In this document: positions 9,677-17,721 of the stretch, in pieces
Layout: each line of letters opens with the position of its first letter
How positions within the stretch are numbered: position 1 is the first letter of the stretch
Assembly (NCBI RefSeq): GCF_001514195.1
Contig: NZ_KQ948737.1
Span: 310,001-374,000, forward strand
Length of the DNA stretch: 64,000 nucleotides
Direction of reading: 5' to 3'
Origin: Streptomyces griseorubiginosus
Lineage (GTDB): Bacteria; Actinomycetota; Actinomycetes; Streptomycetales; Streptomycetaceae
Position numbers and translations under genes: made by a program
Notes under the pieces: generated by a model
Told to the model about the DNA's origin: nothing
The model's input: only the letters and a program-made list of their open reading frames with translations
Database searches by the model: none

Positions 9677-10004
9677 GTGCGGTGGGGTTTGTGCGGGGGG
9701 TGGGGTGAGCGGGGGGTGGGGTGAGCGGGGGGTGAGGTGAGCCAGTCCCGGGCGGAGGGCCTGATCCCGTCGAGCCGGTGGGGCCGACGGCTCGTGATGT
9801 CGGCGGTATGCCGCCTGTATGAGGTACGCGCAGGGTGGTGGGCTCACGGAGCGGGGACGGGAACGTGATCATCGCCCTGTTCTGTTCGTCGGTGAAGCAG
9901 GGTTGGGGTGATCTCAGGGGCGTGCTGGGGACATCCCCGATGCGGCGAGCCGCGAGATCGGGTGGACTGGCACTCGTCCACGCCTCTCGACCGGAAAGCA
10001 CAGC
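9677..10004. other. Intergenic region with G-rich tandem repeat
   Basis: These 328 bp have no credible gene. The first part holds three G-rich 16-bp tandem repeats (annotated separately). The rest has no hairpin, operator or RNA signature that I can recognise. Confidence 0.5.
9693..9740 (+). repeat. Three tandem copies of a G-rich 16-bp unit
   Basis: The units at 9693-9708, 9709-9724 and 9725-9740 read GCGGGGGGTGGGGTGA, with one G-to-A change in the third copy. The plus strand has runs of four to six G, so G-quadruplex formation just downstream of the flavin oxidoreductase is possible. The expansion looks recent because the copies are nearly identical. Confidence 0.85.
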
Positions 10005-10376
10005 ATGAAGACGACAGTCGAATGGATCCGAGCCGACGAGCGACTCCCCTACGACGGTGCCGGCATCCTCGCAGCGGTGACGGGTCGCTATCCGGGCGAG
10101 CAGGAGGACGACCCCGACTCGCTCTCCGGTCAGGAGTTCTGGCTGGTACTCCCCATGTACTTCCGTCGCATCCATCCGGTGGAGGAAACCGGAGAGATCA
10201 TCGAGAACTGCTTCTACGACTCCGACGGCGTGGTCCGCTTCCCCATCGGCGGGCCGACCTGCGAGGAAATAGTCACGCACTGGGCCGAAATGCCGAGCCT
10301 TCCCGGCATGGACGTACAGCGCATCTACGGCAAGGACGTGGGCCCCGCGCTGCGTGCCCTGCCCCACCATCACTGA
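10005..10376 (+). CDS. Hypothetical protein with DUF551-like features
   Basis: This 123-residue protein begins TVEWIRADERLPYDGAGILA, like the WI-x-ExLPxxG start of the phage-associated DUF551 family, and has a matching later segment, VTHWAEMPSLPG. The centre is acidic (GEQEDDPDSLSGQEFW) and the protein is soluble with no signal peptide. GGAAAG about 8 nt upstream of ATG 10005 supports the start. The family has no known enzymatic role. It sits alone, next to the decayed transposase, so phage or mobile-element origin is possible but not shown. Confidence 0.6.
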   Translation: MKTTVEWIRADERLPYDGAGILAAVTGRYPGEQEDDPDSLSGQEFWLVLPMYFRRIHPVEETGEIIENCFYDSDGVVRFPIGGPTCEEIVTHWAEMPSLPGMDVQRIYGKDVGPALRALPHHH

Positions 10377-11363
10377 CCATGAGTGCGTGACATCGTCATG
10401 GTGGTTTGCGTGCGTAGTCCGGTGCCGGTGAGGCAGCCGTCGAAGGCGTCGTGTCGGTACTGGAGTTGGTGAAGGCCACGCCGGCTGGCGGTGATCAGGT
10501 CGTCGGGGTCGGCGAAGGCCCCGTTCGCCTGGCTGGCGCGCCGCAAGCACGGACCACAGGCATTCCACCGGGTTGAGGTGGGGTGCGCAGGGCGGCAGTT
10601 GAACGACGGTGAGCCACTCACGGTCGGCGGTGCAGTGGCGCATTCCGGCGGTGAGGTGGGTGTTCAAATGGTCCCACCAGCACGATGGGGCCGCCGAGCT
10701 GATGATGAGCGGTCTGGATGAGGTCGCGATAGTCGGTCCAGGGGAAGCTCTTGCGCCCGTCCGGTCGGGCATCGGAGCAGGGGCGGTAGATCAGCCAGGA
10801 GGGCTGTCCGGACTTGTAGCAGGGCAGGGCGGCCACCAAGATACGGCGGCGGGAGCACCCCCTGACCCGGACGCCGGGAGCATGGCCGCGGCGCTGACCA
10901 GGTGCGGGTAGTGGGCGGCCTCATCGAGAATCCGGCTTGCCTTCGCGGACGAGCCAGGCGTCGAGCGCCGCCACGGTCCTTCCACGTCAGGCCAGGTCTC
11001 CTTCACCCAGCCGGCCACCGCCGCCTCGTCCCGCTCGATGGCCCGGCGGGCGGAGACCTGGTAGCTCCAGCCGAGCCGCTTCAGCAAAGCCGCGACGCCC
11101 TGGACGGTATAGCTCTTGTGGAGACGACGCCCGATCAACGTCTTGATCCGCTATAGGGTCCGCGTCTGGCCCAGCCAGCCGTGCGCCACGGGGCCCTTGA
11201 GCAGCTCACGCTCAAGTACGACGAAGAGATCGTCGCTCAGCACGGGCAAGGACGCCGACCCTGTCGTAGCCAGGGCTCTCGGCCCGCCCTGGGACCAGGC
11301 GCTATGCCGCCGTTGCACCGAGCGGACACCAGAGCTGTTCAGAACCGTCCTTCGATCAAGCAC
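10370..11363 (-). pseudogene. Decayed IS630-family transposase
   Basis: Pieces of one IS630-type transposase lie in order on the minus strand but in different frames. An N-terminal HTH part (GVRSVQRRHSAW, then VLSDDLFVVLERELLKGPVAHGW) comes first, followed by RRLHKSYTVQGVAALLKRLGW and the linker RRAIERDEAAVAGWVKETW. The DDE domain follows (LPCYKSGQPSWLIY, DYRDLIQTAHHQLGGPIVLV). The end is LTVVQLPPCAPHLNPVECLW in another frame and LITASRRGLHQLQYRHDAFDG in a third. A TAG interrupts the frame at about 11151-11153 and frameshifts occur near 10790 and 10600. The first 40-60 residues expected for the family are missing. No intact ends or target-site duplication were identified. It cannot encode a working transposase. 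Confidence 0.85.
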
Positions 11364-11473
11364 CCAGGAACGTTGAGCATCCGCGCGGTTGCCTTTGAGT
11401 ACGGGTACTCAGGAGGCGGTGGCTGTCCGGCGACGAGAGTGGAGGCACACCGGACAACGAGAGGGAGCACGCC

Positions 11474-11815
11474 GTGACCACGCCTCGCAGCGAAAGCCTG
11501 ACCAACTCCAGCCTGCGGCCTCAAATGGCCCGCATCGGCACCGCGTTGGCAGGCGCGGCAGCATTGCTCTCGCTCACGGGCTGCGCGGGCTGGGAGTACA
11601 AGGAGAACATCTGCAGCAGCGGCGAGTACCCCGTGCTGTCCGTGGGCGGGACCGGCTCCGCGTGCGTGCCGGACGGGGAGAAGCCCGACGCCGGGTACGC
11701 GAGATACCCCGAGGGCAAGGTGCCGCAGGAAGTGGGCGACAAGTGGGACGTGTACTGGGAGACCCACACACTCGACGAGAAGGGCAAGATCATCGACGTC
11801 TCGCCTCCGCGCTGA
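11474..11815 (+). CDS. Small lipoprotein of the SCO0607-like family
   Basis: This 113-residue protein has a signal sequence ending in the lipobox LTGC (Cys about residue 36), so the mature chain would be lipid-anchored on the outer face of the membrane. The mature part carries the conserved block CSSGEYPVLSVGGTGSACVP followed by YARYPEGKVPQEVGDKWD, which I recognise from a Streptomyces lipoprotein family of unknown function. The start is GTG at 11474 with GGAG about 8 nt upstream. The gene is monocistronic as far as can be seen, lying between the transposase remnant and the TatA-like gene. Confidence 0.8.
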   Translation: MTTPRSESLTNSSLRPQMARIGTALAGAAALLSLTGCAGWEYKENICSSGEYPVLSVGGTGSACVPDGEKPDAGYARYPEGKVPQEVGDKWDVYWETHTLDEKGKIIDVSPPR

Positions 11816-11948
11816 CCCCGGCCACCAGCGGCTCCGACCGCGGAGCGCTCAGCGGCGAGTCGACAGCACTCAACGACAACGTGGACGACATCCGGCCAAC
11901 TCGGCCCGAAGACGGGCTTGTTGGGTGATCGCCCTCCAGGGGATGCTT

Positions 11949-11962
11949 CTACAGCACTGTAG
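11949..11962. promoter_or_regulatory. Palindromic operator, copy 1 (before the tatA-like gene)
   Basis: CTACAGCACTGTAG has perfect 6-bp arms (CTACAG/CTGTAG). It ends 60 bp before the ATG of the TatA-like gene at 12022. Three further copies of the same CTACA-N4-TGTAG form occur in the next 4 kb at the same distance from start codons. TACA/TGTA half-sites are typical of BlaI/MecI repressors, and such a gene lies nearby. Confidence 0.7.
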
Positions 11963-12021
11963 TTGCCGTGCGCCGCCGGTTCGCCGTATCGGCCGATGGC
12001 CCCACCGGAAGGGCGGACCTG

Positions 12022-12174
12022 ATGTTCGGTTTGAGTGAACTGGCCTTGATCCTGCTCGTCGTCGTTGTGGTCGTAGGGATCAAGAAACTGCCCGAGCTGA
12101 CACGGTCGGCGGGCAAGGCCGCACGGATCTTCAAGAGCGAGGCGAAGGCACTCAAGGAGCAGGACCGCCCCTGA
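12022..12174 (+). CDS. TatA/TatE-like small membrane protein
   Basis: This 50-residue peptide begins MFGLSELALILLVVVVVVGIKKLPEL, the TatA pattern: a short N-terminus, one membrane helix, then a hinge and amphipathic helix (KKLPELTRSAGKAARIFKSEAKALKEQ). It could form or modulate the pore of the twin-arginine export system. The usual Phe of the FGxKKLPEL hinge is Val here, and the charged tail is very short, so it is a paralogue rather than the main TatA. ATG 12022 follows GGAAGGGCGG at 12008-12017; an upstream GTG at 11968 would place the operator next to the start codon and is less likely. Confidence 0.75.
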   Translation: MFGLSELALILLVVVVVVGIKKLPELTRSAGKAARIFKSEAKALKEQDRP

Positions 12175-12510
12175 GGTCCCGGCCGGACGCCCGCCCGCCC
12201 GCGCGTCAGCCCGCTCCGGCCGGAGAGGGTACGCGAGGCTGGGTGCGGCCACCGGAGGTCAGCGCCCGGCGGAGCGTGCGGATGCGCTGCGAGATAAAGG
12301 TAGGAAGGGAGTTCGGCGCCGCTCAGCCCCTGCCATGAAGAGGTCGACAACCCTCCAGCCAGACCCAGAAGCCATTTTCGGCCGTTCCCGCCCCACCCCC
12401 GCGGACCTCACCCCTCCGCGCTTACTGGACGCCTAAACTTCTACGCACCTGTAGAAGGTCCGCACAGGAAGGGCCTCATAGGAACACACGCATAAGGAGT
12501 GGACGCCACG
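12175..12510. other. Intergenic region upstream of the spo0M-like gene
   Basis: These 336 bp contain no open frame that I would support. The only recognisable element is operator copy 2 at 12438-12457, which presumably marks the promoter of the downstream gene. Confidence 0.5.
12438..12457. promoter_or_regulatory. Palindromic operator, copy 2 (before the spo0M-like gene)
   Basis: Arms CTTCTAC and GTAGAAG flank six bases (GCACCT). The CTAC-N6-GTAG core is at 12441-12454 and ends 57 bp before ATG 12511. Relative to the other copies, the left half-site has CTACG in place of CTACA, but the outer palindrome is longer. Confidence 0.7.
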
Positions 12511-13542
12511 ATGGTGTTCAAAAGGCTGCTCGGGTCGCTCGGAGTGGGCGGGCCCACGGTGGACACGGTTCTCGATCTGGGTGCCGGTCGACCCGGCTCG
12601 GCACTGACCGGGCAGGTCCATCTCAGGGGCGGTGACGCCGACTTCGACATCGAGCACATCGGCCTGGAGCTGGTGGCGCGGGTCGAGGCGGAGCACGAGG
12701 ACGGCGAGAGCGAGGGCGTCGTCGTCTTCGACCGGTTCATCGTCGGCGGCGGCTTTCGGCTGGCGGCGGGTGAACCGCACAGCGTTCCGTTCGCCGTGGC
12801 GCTCCCCTGGGAGTCGCCGATCACCGAGCTGTACGGGCAGGGTCTGGGCATCGTGCTCGGCGTGCGGACCGAACTGGCCGTGGCCGGCGCGAAGGACAAG
12901 GGCGACCTGGACCCGCTGAACATCGCTCCGCTGCCGGCCCAGGAGGCGATCCTGGAGGCGCTCGGGCAGCTCGGCCTCGGGTTCAGGTCGACCGACCTCG
13001 AGTACGGGCAAATCGGCGGCACCGGCCAGCGTCTGCCCTTCTACCAGGAGATCGAGCTCACTCCGGCGCCGCAGTACGCCCACCTGGTCAACGAGATCGA
13101 GGTGACGTTCCTGGCGGGTCCGGGCGGGATGGAGGTCGTTTTGGAGGGGGACAAGCGCGGCGGCCCGTTCTCCTCCGGCCACGACGCGGTGACCAGGTTC
13201 AGCGTCTCCCACGAGGGTGTCGACCACCAGGACTGGAACACGGTCGTCGACGGCTGGATCCGCCAACTGGTGGAGCACCGGGCCGCGTACGGCTCACAGG
13301 CCGTCCACGGCCACGACCCGTACGCCCACGGCCATGGACACGGCGGTCACTACGGCGGCGGCGAGCACAACGACGACGGCCGCCGTTCCGGACCCGGCGT
13401 GGGCACCGCGATCGCCGCGGGCGCGGCGGGCTTGGCCGTGGGGGTGGTCGGCGGGATGGTCGCGGCCGAAGTGGTCGACGAGATCGGGGACTTCTTCGAG
13501 GGCGAGGAGGAAGAGGGGGAAGAGGGGGGCGACGAGGACTGA
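12511..13542 (+). CDS. Spo0M-like sporulation-control protein
   Basis: This 343-residue protein starts MVFKRLLGSLGVGGPTVDTVL, the classic start of the SpoOM/Spo0M family, which has an arrestin-like fold. The family domain spans about residues 1-245. After it comes a His/Gly-rich stretch (GHDPYAHGHGHGGHYGGGE), a Gly/Ala hydrophobic segment (VGTAIAAGAAGLAVGVVGGM) that may enter the membrane, and a very acidic end with long Glu runs. Spo0M influences sporulation timing in Bacillus; the role in actinomycetes is not defined. ATG 12511 is preceded by AGGAG at 12494-12498; GTG 12499 is too close to it. Operator copy 2 lies upstream. The His-rich segment could bind metal (inference). Confidence 0.8.
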   Translation: MVFKRLLGSLGVGGPTVDTVLDLGAGRPGSALTGQVHLRGGDADFDIEHIGLELVARVEAEHEDGESEGVVVFDRFIVGGGFRLAAGEPHSVPFAVALPWESPITELYGQGLGIVLGVRTELAVAGAKDKGDLDPLNIAPLPAQEAILEALGQLGLGFRSTDLEYGQIGGTGQRLPFYQEIELTPAPQYAHLVNEIEVTFLAGPGGMEVVLEGDKRGGPFSSGHDAVTRFSVSHEGVDHQDWNTVVDGWIRQLVEHRAAYGSQAVHGHDPYAHGHGHGGHYGGGEHNDDGRRSGPGVGTAIAAGAAGLAVGVVGGMVAAEVVDEIGDFFEGEEEEGEEGGDED

Positions 13543-13629
13543 CCGGTCGCCGGCACGCCCCACAGGGCCATCCGCACCCGAGCGAACTCCATGGACACAG
13601 CGGGAACTTGTCGGACCCACCGCGATTTT

Positions 13630-13643
13630 CTACATTGCTGTAG
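13630..13643. promoter_or_regulatory. Palindromic operator, copy 3 (before terB)
   Basis: CTACATTGCTGTAG, flanked by TTTT on the left and ATATT on the right, matches CTACA-N4-TGTAG exactly. It ends 58 bp before the terB ATG at 13701. The overlapping TAGATA on the right could serve as a -10 element. Confidence 0.75.
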
Positions 13644-13700
13644 ATATTCATGTGGTTCACCGACCGGTGGACCGGCTCCCGACCGAACTATGGAGTTCTC

Positions 13701-14156
13701 ATGGCCCTGTGGGACCGCCTCAAGGAATCCGCCTCCACGATGCAGACCCAGCTGATGGCGAAGAAGAACGACCTCAAGAGCGGCGCCTTCCGCGACGCCA
13801 GCATGGCCATGTGCGCCCTGGTCGCCGCCGCCGACGGCACCGTCGACCCGTCCGAGCGGCAGCGGGTGGCCCAGCTGATCTCCACCAACGAGGTGCTTCA
13901 GAACTTCCCCGCCGATGACCTGCGGCGCCGCTTCGAGGACAATCTGACCAAGCTGACGACCGACTTCGACTTCGGCAAGGTCAGCGTGCTCCAGGAGATC
14001 GCCAAGGCCAAGAAGAAGCCCGCCGAGGCACGCGCGGTCATCCAGATCGGCGTCATCATCGGCGGCGCCGACGGGGACTTCGACAAGGACGAGCAGGCCG
14101 TGGTCCGCGAGGCGTGCTTCGCACTCGATCTGCCGCCGCACGAGTTCGACCTCTGA
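13701..14156 (+). CDS. TerB-family tellurite-resistance/stress protein
   Basis: This 151-residue all-helical protein matches TerB along its whole length: MALWDRLKESASTMQTQL, FRDASMAMCALVAAADGTVDPSERQRV, then FGKVSVLQEIAKAK and IQIGVIIGGADGDFDKDEQ. The two acidic ADGxxDxxE loops resemble divalent-cation sites known in the family. TerB is cytoplasmic, can associate with the membrane, and partners TerC/TerD-type proteins in metal and envelope stress. The start is set by GGAG at 13692-13695. It ends at a strong hairpin shared with the convergent M56 gene. Confidence 0.88.
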   Translation: MALWDRLKESASTMQTQLMAKKNDLKSGAFRDASMAMCALVAAADGTVDPSERQRVAQLISTNEVLQNFPADDLRRRFEDNLTKLTTDFDFGKVSVLQEIAKAKKKPAEARAVIQIGVIIGGADGDFDKDEQAVVREACFALDLPPHEFDL

Positions 14157-14168
14157 CCGACACACGGC

Positions 14169-14216
14169 GCGCGGGGTGCCGGGCGGGCCGTCAGCAAGCC
14201 GCCCGGCACCCCGCGC
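14169..14216. terminator. Bidirectional hairpin between terB and the M56 gene
   Basis: A perfect inverted repeat with 18-bp arms (14169-14186 and 14199-14216) and a 12-nt loop lies between two converging stop codons. There is no T tract, as usual for high-GC terminators. It would serve both strands. Confidence 0.85.
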
Positions 14217-14236
14217 TCATCGGCAGACCGTCTCGT

Positions 14237-15169
14237 TCACAGCGGCGTCGCGGCGTGCAGGATGAAGAGCATGGTCACCGCGGAGTTCGCGGACGACATG
14301 GCGGAGACCGCCGTGCCCGCGGCCGCGCTCCAGGCCGCCGGCCCCATCTCCGTGAACACCGACGGCCAGCTGCGCACGACGGGTGCGGGGGCGAGCAGGG
14401 CCGCCACCCGGCGTGGCACCGGCCCCGGCGCGGCGAACCCGGCGAGCGTGAGCGACGGAGCACCACGGGAGACCAGGGCCGCCTTGCCGATCGCTCGCGC
14501 CACCGTACGGCGGCTGCCGACCGCCTGCGCCGCTTCCTCGTCCGCCCACCGCTCCGCCGTGTACGACACCGCCGTCCGCAGGGGACGCAGCAACGGGTTG
14601 GCGAGCGAGGCGAGTTGGACCGCGAGGAGGAAGCGGTGATGACGTGCGGCGAGGTGGGCACGCTCGTGCGCGAACAGGGCCCGGCGCTCGGCCGGTTCCA
14701 GACACTCCAGCAGGGCGGTGGTCACCACCACCCGGTCCCGGCGGCCACCGGGCAGCGCATACGCGTACGGGACACCATCGGGCAGGACGGCCACCCCGGT
14801 GTCCGGGAGCCCTGCCAGCGCCCGGTGCGCCCGGCGCCGTACCCGGCCGTGTCGCCACAGCGCCCGCCCGCAGGCGGCCAATACGGCGAGCAGCGCCGGG
14901 ATGGCGACCTTGCCCGCCACCTCGTCGAACGGCACGGCCGCGCGGACCTCGGGGTCGGACCAGCCGTCGGGGAGCGGATTGCCGGGCAGTTGGGCGGTGC
15001 CGACCACCATCACCAGCCCGAGACACAGCGTGCTGCACAGCGCCATCGCAGCCGACAGGGCGGTCAGCAGCCTGGTCGCGATGCGTGGATGCAGATGCTG
15101 CTCGGCCAGGCGGGCCACCGGCCACGCGGTGAGCGGCAGGACCAGCGGCAGAAAGACGAACACCCCCAT
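14237..15169 (-). CDS. M56-family membrane metallopeptidase (BlaR1-like)
   Basis: This 310-residue protein has N-terminal membrane helices (about residues 1-20, 33-58 and 85-105). A zinc-protease HExxH motif, AHERAHLAARHH (His168, Glu169, His172), follows, with a downstream helix ERWADEEAA that can supply the third ligand, and further hydrophobic segments at the end. M56 proteases such as BlaR1 cleave, or trigger loss of, a partner BlaI/MecI repressor after an envelope signal. The gene is 6 bp downstream of just such a repressor gene, so the pair is likely one operon and one signalling unit. There is no penicillin-binding sensor domain, so beta-lactams need not be the inducer. Confidence 0.85.
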   Translation of the reverse strand: MGVFVFLPLVLPLTAWPVARLAEQHLHPRIATRLLTALSAAMALCSTLCLGLVMVVGTAQLPGNPLPDGWSDPEVRAAVPFDEVAGKVAIPALLAVLAACGRALWRHGRVRRRAHRALAGLPDTGVAVLPDGVPYAYALPGGRRDRVVVTTALLECLEPAERRALFAHERAHLAARHHRFLLAVQLASLANPLLRPLRTAVSYTAERWADEEAAQAVGSRRTVARAIGKAALVSRGAPSLTLAGFAAPGPVPRRVAALLAPAPVVRSWPSVFTEMGPAAWSAAAGTAVSAMSSANSAVTMLFILHAATPL

Positions 15170-15175
15170 GAGGCC

Positions 15176-15565
15176 TCAGTCTTCCCCTTCGGCCCGCGCC
15201 TGACCCAGCAGTTCCCGCAGCAGACGCTCGTCGTCCGGGCCGAGGCTGGTGACGAAGCTGGCCAGCACCGCCTCCCGGTCGCTCTCGGCGTCCAGCACCC
15301 GGCGCATCCGGTGCGCCGCGAGGCCGGCCTCGTCGGAGGAGGGCGTCCAGGCGAAGGAGCGGCCCGCCCGCTCCCGGGTCACCACACCCTTGGCCAGCAG
15401 CCGGGTCAGGATCGTGATGACCGTCGTATAGGCGAGGTCGGCGCCAAGGCGCTCCTGCACCCAGCCGGCGGTCGCCGGTCCGTCCGCCTCCCGCAGGGCC
15501 GACAGGACCTGCACCTCCAGCTCCCCCTGCCCCCGGCGCCGGGGACCGCTCCGGTGTTCCGTCAC
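15176..15565 (-). CDS. BlaI/MecI-family transcriptional repressor
   Basis: This 129-residue winged-helix protein has the family pattern: GELEVQVLSALREADGPATAGWVQERL, then the recognition region LAYTTVITILTRLLAKGVVTRERAG and the wing FAWTP. A C-terminal dimer helix, FVTSLGPDDERLLRELL, follows. BlaI/MecI dimers bind TACA/TGTA half-sites. GTG 15565 is chosen because GGAGG lies at 15572-15576; the longer frame to 15616 has no such site. The gene diverges from terD, and the operator at 15706-15719 lies between them, so autoregulation is plausible. Its protease partner is the next gene. Confidence 0.88.
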   Translation of the reverse strand: MTEHRSGPRRRGQGELEVQVLSALREADGPATAGWVQERLGADLAYTTVITILTRLLAKGVVTRERAGRSFAWTPSSDEAGLAAHRMRRVLDAESDREAVLASFVTSLGPDDERLLRELLGQARAEGED

Positions 15566-15705
15566 GCCCTGCCTCCTCTCCGCATCCCTAGCGCCAGCCC
15601 TCTCGCCATCCCTCACGCTGTCCGACCAGACATCTTATCGACGCCCCACCGGCCCTCTCGCGCACGACAGTTGCGGGTCGGCCGGAACCCCACCCGCCCA
15701 AATTT

Positions 15706-15719
15706 CTACAGTGTTGTAG
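15706..15719. promoter_or_regulatory. Palindromic operator, copy 4 (between the blaI-like gene and terD)
   Basis: CTACAGTGTTGTAG matches CTACA-N4-TGTAG. It ends 59 bp before the terD ATG at 15778 and lies 140 bp upstream of the divergent blaI-like start. It could control both genes. Confidence 0.78.
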
Positions 15720-15777
15720 ATTCAAACTCGGGGTCCGTGACGCGGACTCGTACCGACCATGCGTGGAGGAATGAACC

Positions 15778-16353
15778 ATGGGTGTTTCCCTGTCCAAGGG
15801 TGGCAACGTCTCGCTGAGCAAGGAGGCCCCGGGCCTCAGCGCCGTTCTGGTCGGCCTGGGCTGGGACGTGCGCAGCACCACCGGCGCCGACTTCGACCTC
15901 GACGCCTCCGCGCTGCTGCTGAACGCCTCCGGCAAGGTCGTCTCCGATCAGCACTTCGTCTTCTACAACAACCTGACCAGCCCGGACGGTTCGGTCGAGC
16001 ACACCGGTGACAACCTCACGGGTGAGGGCGAGGGCGACGACGAGAGCATCAAGGTGAACCTGTCCGCCGTACCCGCCGAGATCGAGCGGATCGTCTTCCC
16101 GGTGTCGATCCACGACGCCGAGGCCCGGGCGCAGAGCTTCGGACAGATCCGCAACGCCTTCATCCGCGTCGTCAACCAGGCCGGCGGCTCCGAACTCGCC
16201 CGCTACGACCTGTCCGAGGACGCCTCCACCGAGACCGCGATGGTCTTCGGCGAGCTCTACCGCAACGGCACCGAGTGGAAGTTCCGGGCGGTCGGGCAGG
16301 GGTACGCCTCCGGGCTCGCCGGTATCGCCGCCGACTTCGGCGTGAACGTCTGA
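15778..16353 (+). CDS. TerD-family stress protein
   Basis: This is a canonical 191-residue Ter[84 protein letters not shown] and the end [21 protein letters not shown]. The conserved acidic residues (DLDAS, GDDES) form calcium sites in characterised TerD proteins. In Streptomyces, TerD paralogues (tdd genes) affect development and calcium handling rather than only tellurite resistance. AGGA about 7 nt upstream supports the start. Operator copy 4 is in its promoter region, and the TerD-fusion gene follows by 89 bp. Confidence 0.93.
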   Translation: MGVSLSKGGNVSLSKEAPGLSAVLVGLGWDVRSTTGADFDLDASALLLNASGKVVSDQHFVFYNNLTSPDGSVEHTGDNLTGEGEGDDESIKVNLSAVPAEIERIVFPVSIHDAEARAQSFGQIRNAFIRVVNQAGGSELARYDLSEDASTETAMVFGELYRNGTEWKFRAVGQGYASGLAGIAADFGVNV

Positions 16354-16442
16354 GGCGGGTCCGCCCCGGCGCCGGGTTCCTGCCTGCGGATGCGGACCCG
16401 GCGCCGCGCGCGACACGCCGTCCCCCTCGCCAGGAGGCCCCG

Positions 16443-17699
16443 GTGACCGTGCCGTTCCGTCTGCGCCACCAGGACCGGCCCGACTTCGAGGCCGTCCTGC
16501 ACCTGGCGCTCAACACCCCTGACATCCGCTCCGCCCTCGGCGCCGATCCCACCGGCCGGACGTCCGCCCGGCTGCGTTTGCGCGCGCTCACGGACGCCGA
16601 CGAGATAGCGGCGGCGTCACAGGACGAGTACGCGACCTATCTCGCCCTGCACGCCCCGGCCCACGAGAGCGGCGACGACCGCCCGGCGAGCAGCAGTGTG
16701 CTGTCGGCCCTGGCCGTCCTGACCCCGGCCGTCGCGGCGACGGCCGCCGCCGCGCTGCTCGTGCTCGGCTACGCGCTCCGACTGGCCGACGCACGACGCT
16801 CCTTGGCCGCGTCGCTGGTCACCGCGGGCTGGATCCTGGCGCTGATCGGGGCCGTGAGCGCACTCATCGCCCTCGTCGCCGTGCTGACCCAGGCGGTACG
16901 GCGACAGGGCGGACCCGCACGACCCGCCCGCGTGGAACAAGCGCGGCTGGAGTGGCAACGGGCGCTCCTGGCGCAGGGAATGCTGCCTCGCCTGCGTCAC
17001 TACCTGAGTGAGACCAATTTGGGCCCGGCAGCACCCGGCCCGGCGCCACCGACCGAAGACGACCTCCCCCACGCCCGCCGACAATCCCCGCCCCACCACG
17101 CGAGAGGCTCCCGCATGTCGATCAACCTGAACAAGGGCCAGCAGATCAGTCTCCAGAAGGCCGACGGCAACGCCCTCACCACCGTCCGCATGGGCCTGGG
17201 CTGGCAGGCCGCGCCCCGCAAGGGGTTCCTCGCCAAGCTCACCGGCGGAGGTGAGATCGACCTGGACGCCTCCGCGATCCTCTTCGCCGGCGGCAAGCCC
17301 GTGGACGTCGTCTTCTTCCAGCACCTGACCAGCGACGACGGCTCCGTCCGGCACACCGGCGACAACCTCACCGGCGGCGCCGGCACCGGTGGGGACGACG
17401 AGTCGATCCTCGTCGACCTGACCCGCGTACCCACCCATGTCGACCAGATCGTCTTCACCGTGAACTCGTTCACCGGCCAGACCTTCGCCGAGGTCCAGAA
17501 CGCCTTCTGCCGCCTCGTCGACGAGACGAACGGCACCGAACTCGCCCGTTACACCCTCACCGGCGGCGGGCGGCACACCGCGCAGATCATGGCGAAGGTC
17601 CGGCGCGGTCCGGGTGGCTGGCAGATGCAGGCGATCGGCGAACCGTCCACCGGCCGTACCTTCCAGGACCTGCTGCCCACCATCACGCCGTACCTCTAG
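16443..17699 (+). CDS. Two-helix membrane protein fused to a TerD domain
   Basis: One open frame of 418 residues joins an unrecognised N-terminal part to a complete TerD domain. Residues 1-80 are soluble, followed by two membrane helices (about 83-103 and 112-140; VAATAAAALLVLGYAL, ILALIGAVSALIALVAVL). Next are a basic stretch and a Pro-rich linker. TerD starts at MSINLNKGQQISLQKADG and runs to the C-terminus with FLAKLTGGGEIDLDASAIL and GGDDESILVDL. GTG 16443 has a perfect AGGAGG at 16432-16437. A second start, ATG 17115, has GAGAGG at 17102-17107 and would make a free 194-residue TerD. Both products may be made. The fusion would tether TerD to the membrane. Confidence 0.8.
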   Translation: MTVPFRLRHQDRPDFEAVLHLALNTPDIRSALGADPTGRTSARLRLRALTDADEIAAASQDEYATYLALHAPAHESGDDRPASSSVLSALAVLTPAVAATAAAALLVLGYALRLADARRSLAASLVTAGWILALIGAVSALIALVAVLTQAVRRQGGPARPARVEQARLEWQRALLAQGMLPRLRHYLSETNLGPAAPGPAPPTEDDLPHARRQSPPHHARGSRMSINLNKGQQISLQKADGNALTTVRMGLGWQAAPRKGFLAKLTGGGEIDLDASAILFAGGKPVDVVFFQHLTSDDGSVRHTGDNLTGGAGTGGDDESILVDLTRVPTHVDQIVFTVNSFTGQTFAEVQNAFCRLVDETNGTELARYTLTGGGRHTAQIMAKVRRGPGGWQMQAIGEPSTGRTFQDLLPTITPYL

Positions 17700-17721
17700 A
17701 GCACGGGCCCTTCTGACTTCC

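Noticed and set aside
9534-10772. 412-residue minus-strand frame across the intergenic region
   Set aside because: Only its first part has meaning, as one frame of the decayed IS630 transposase. The rest runs opposite the DUF551-like and flavin oxidoreductase genes.
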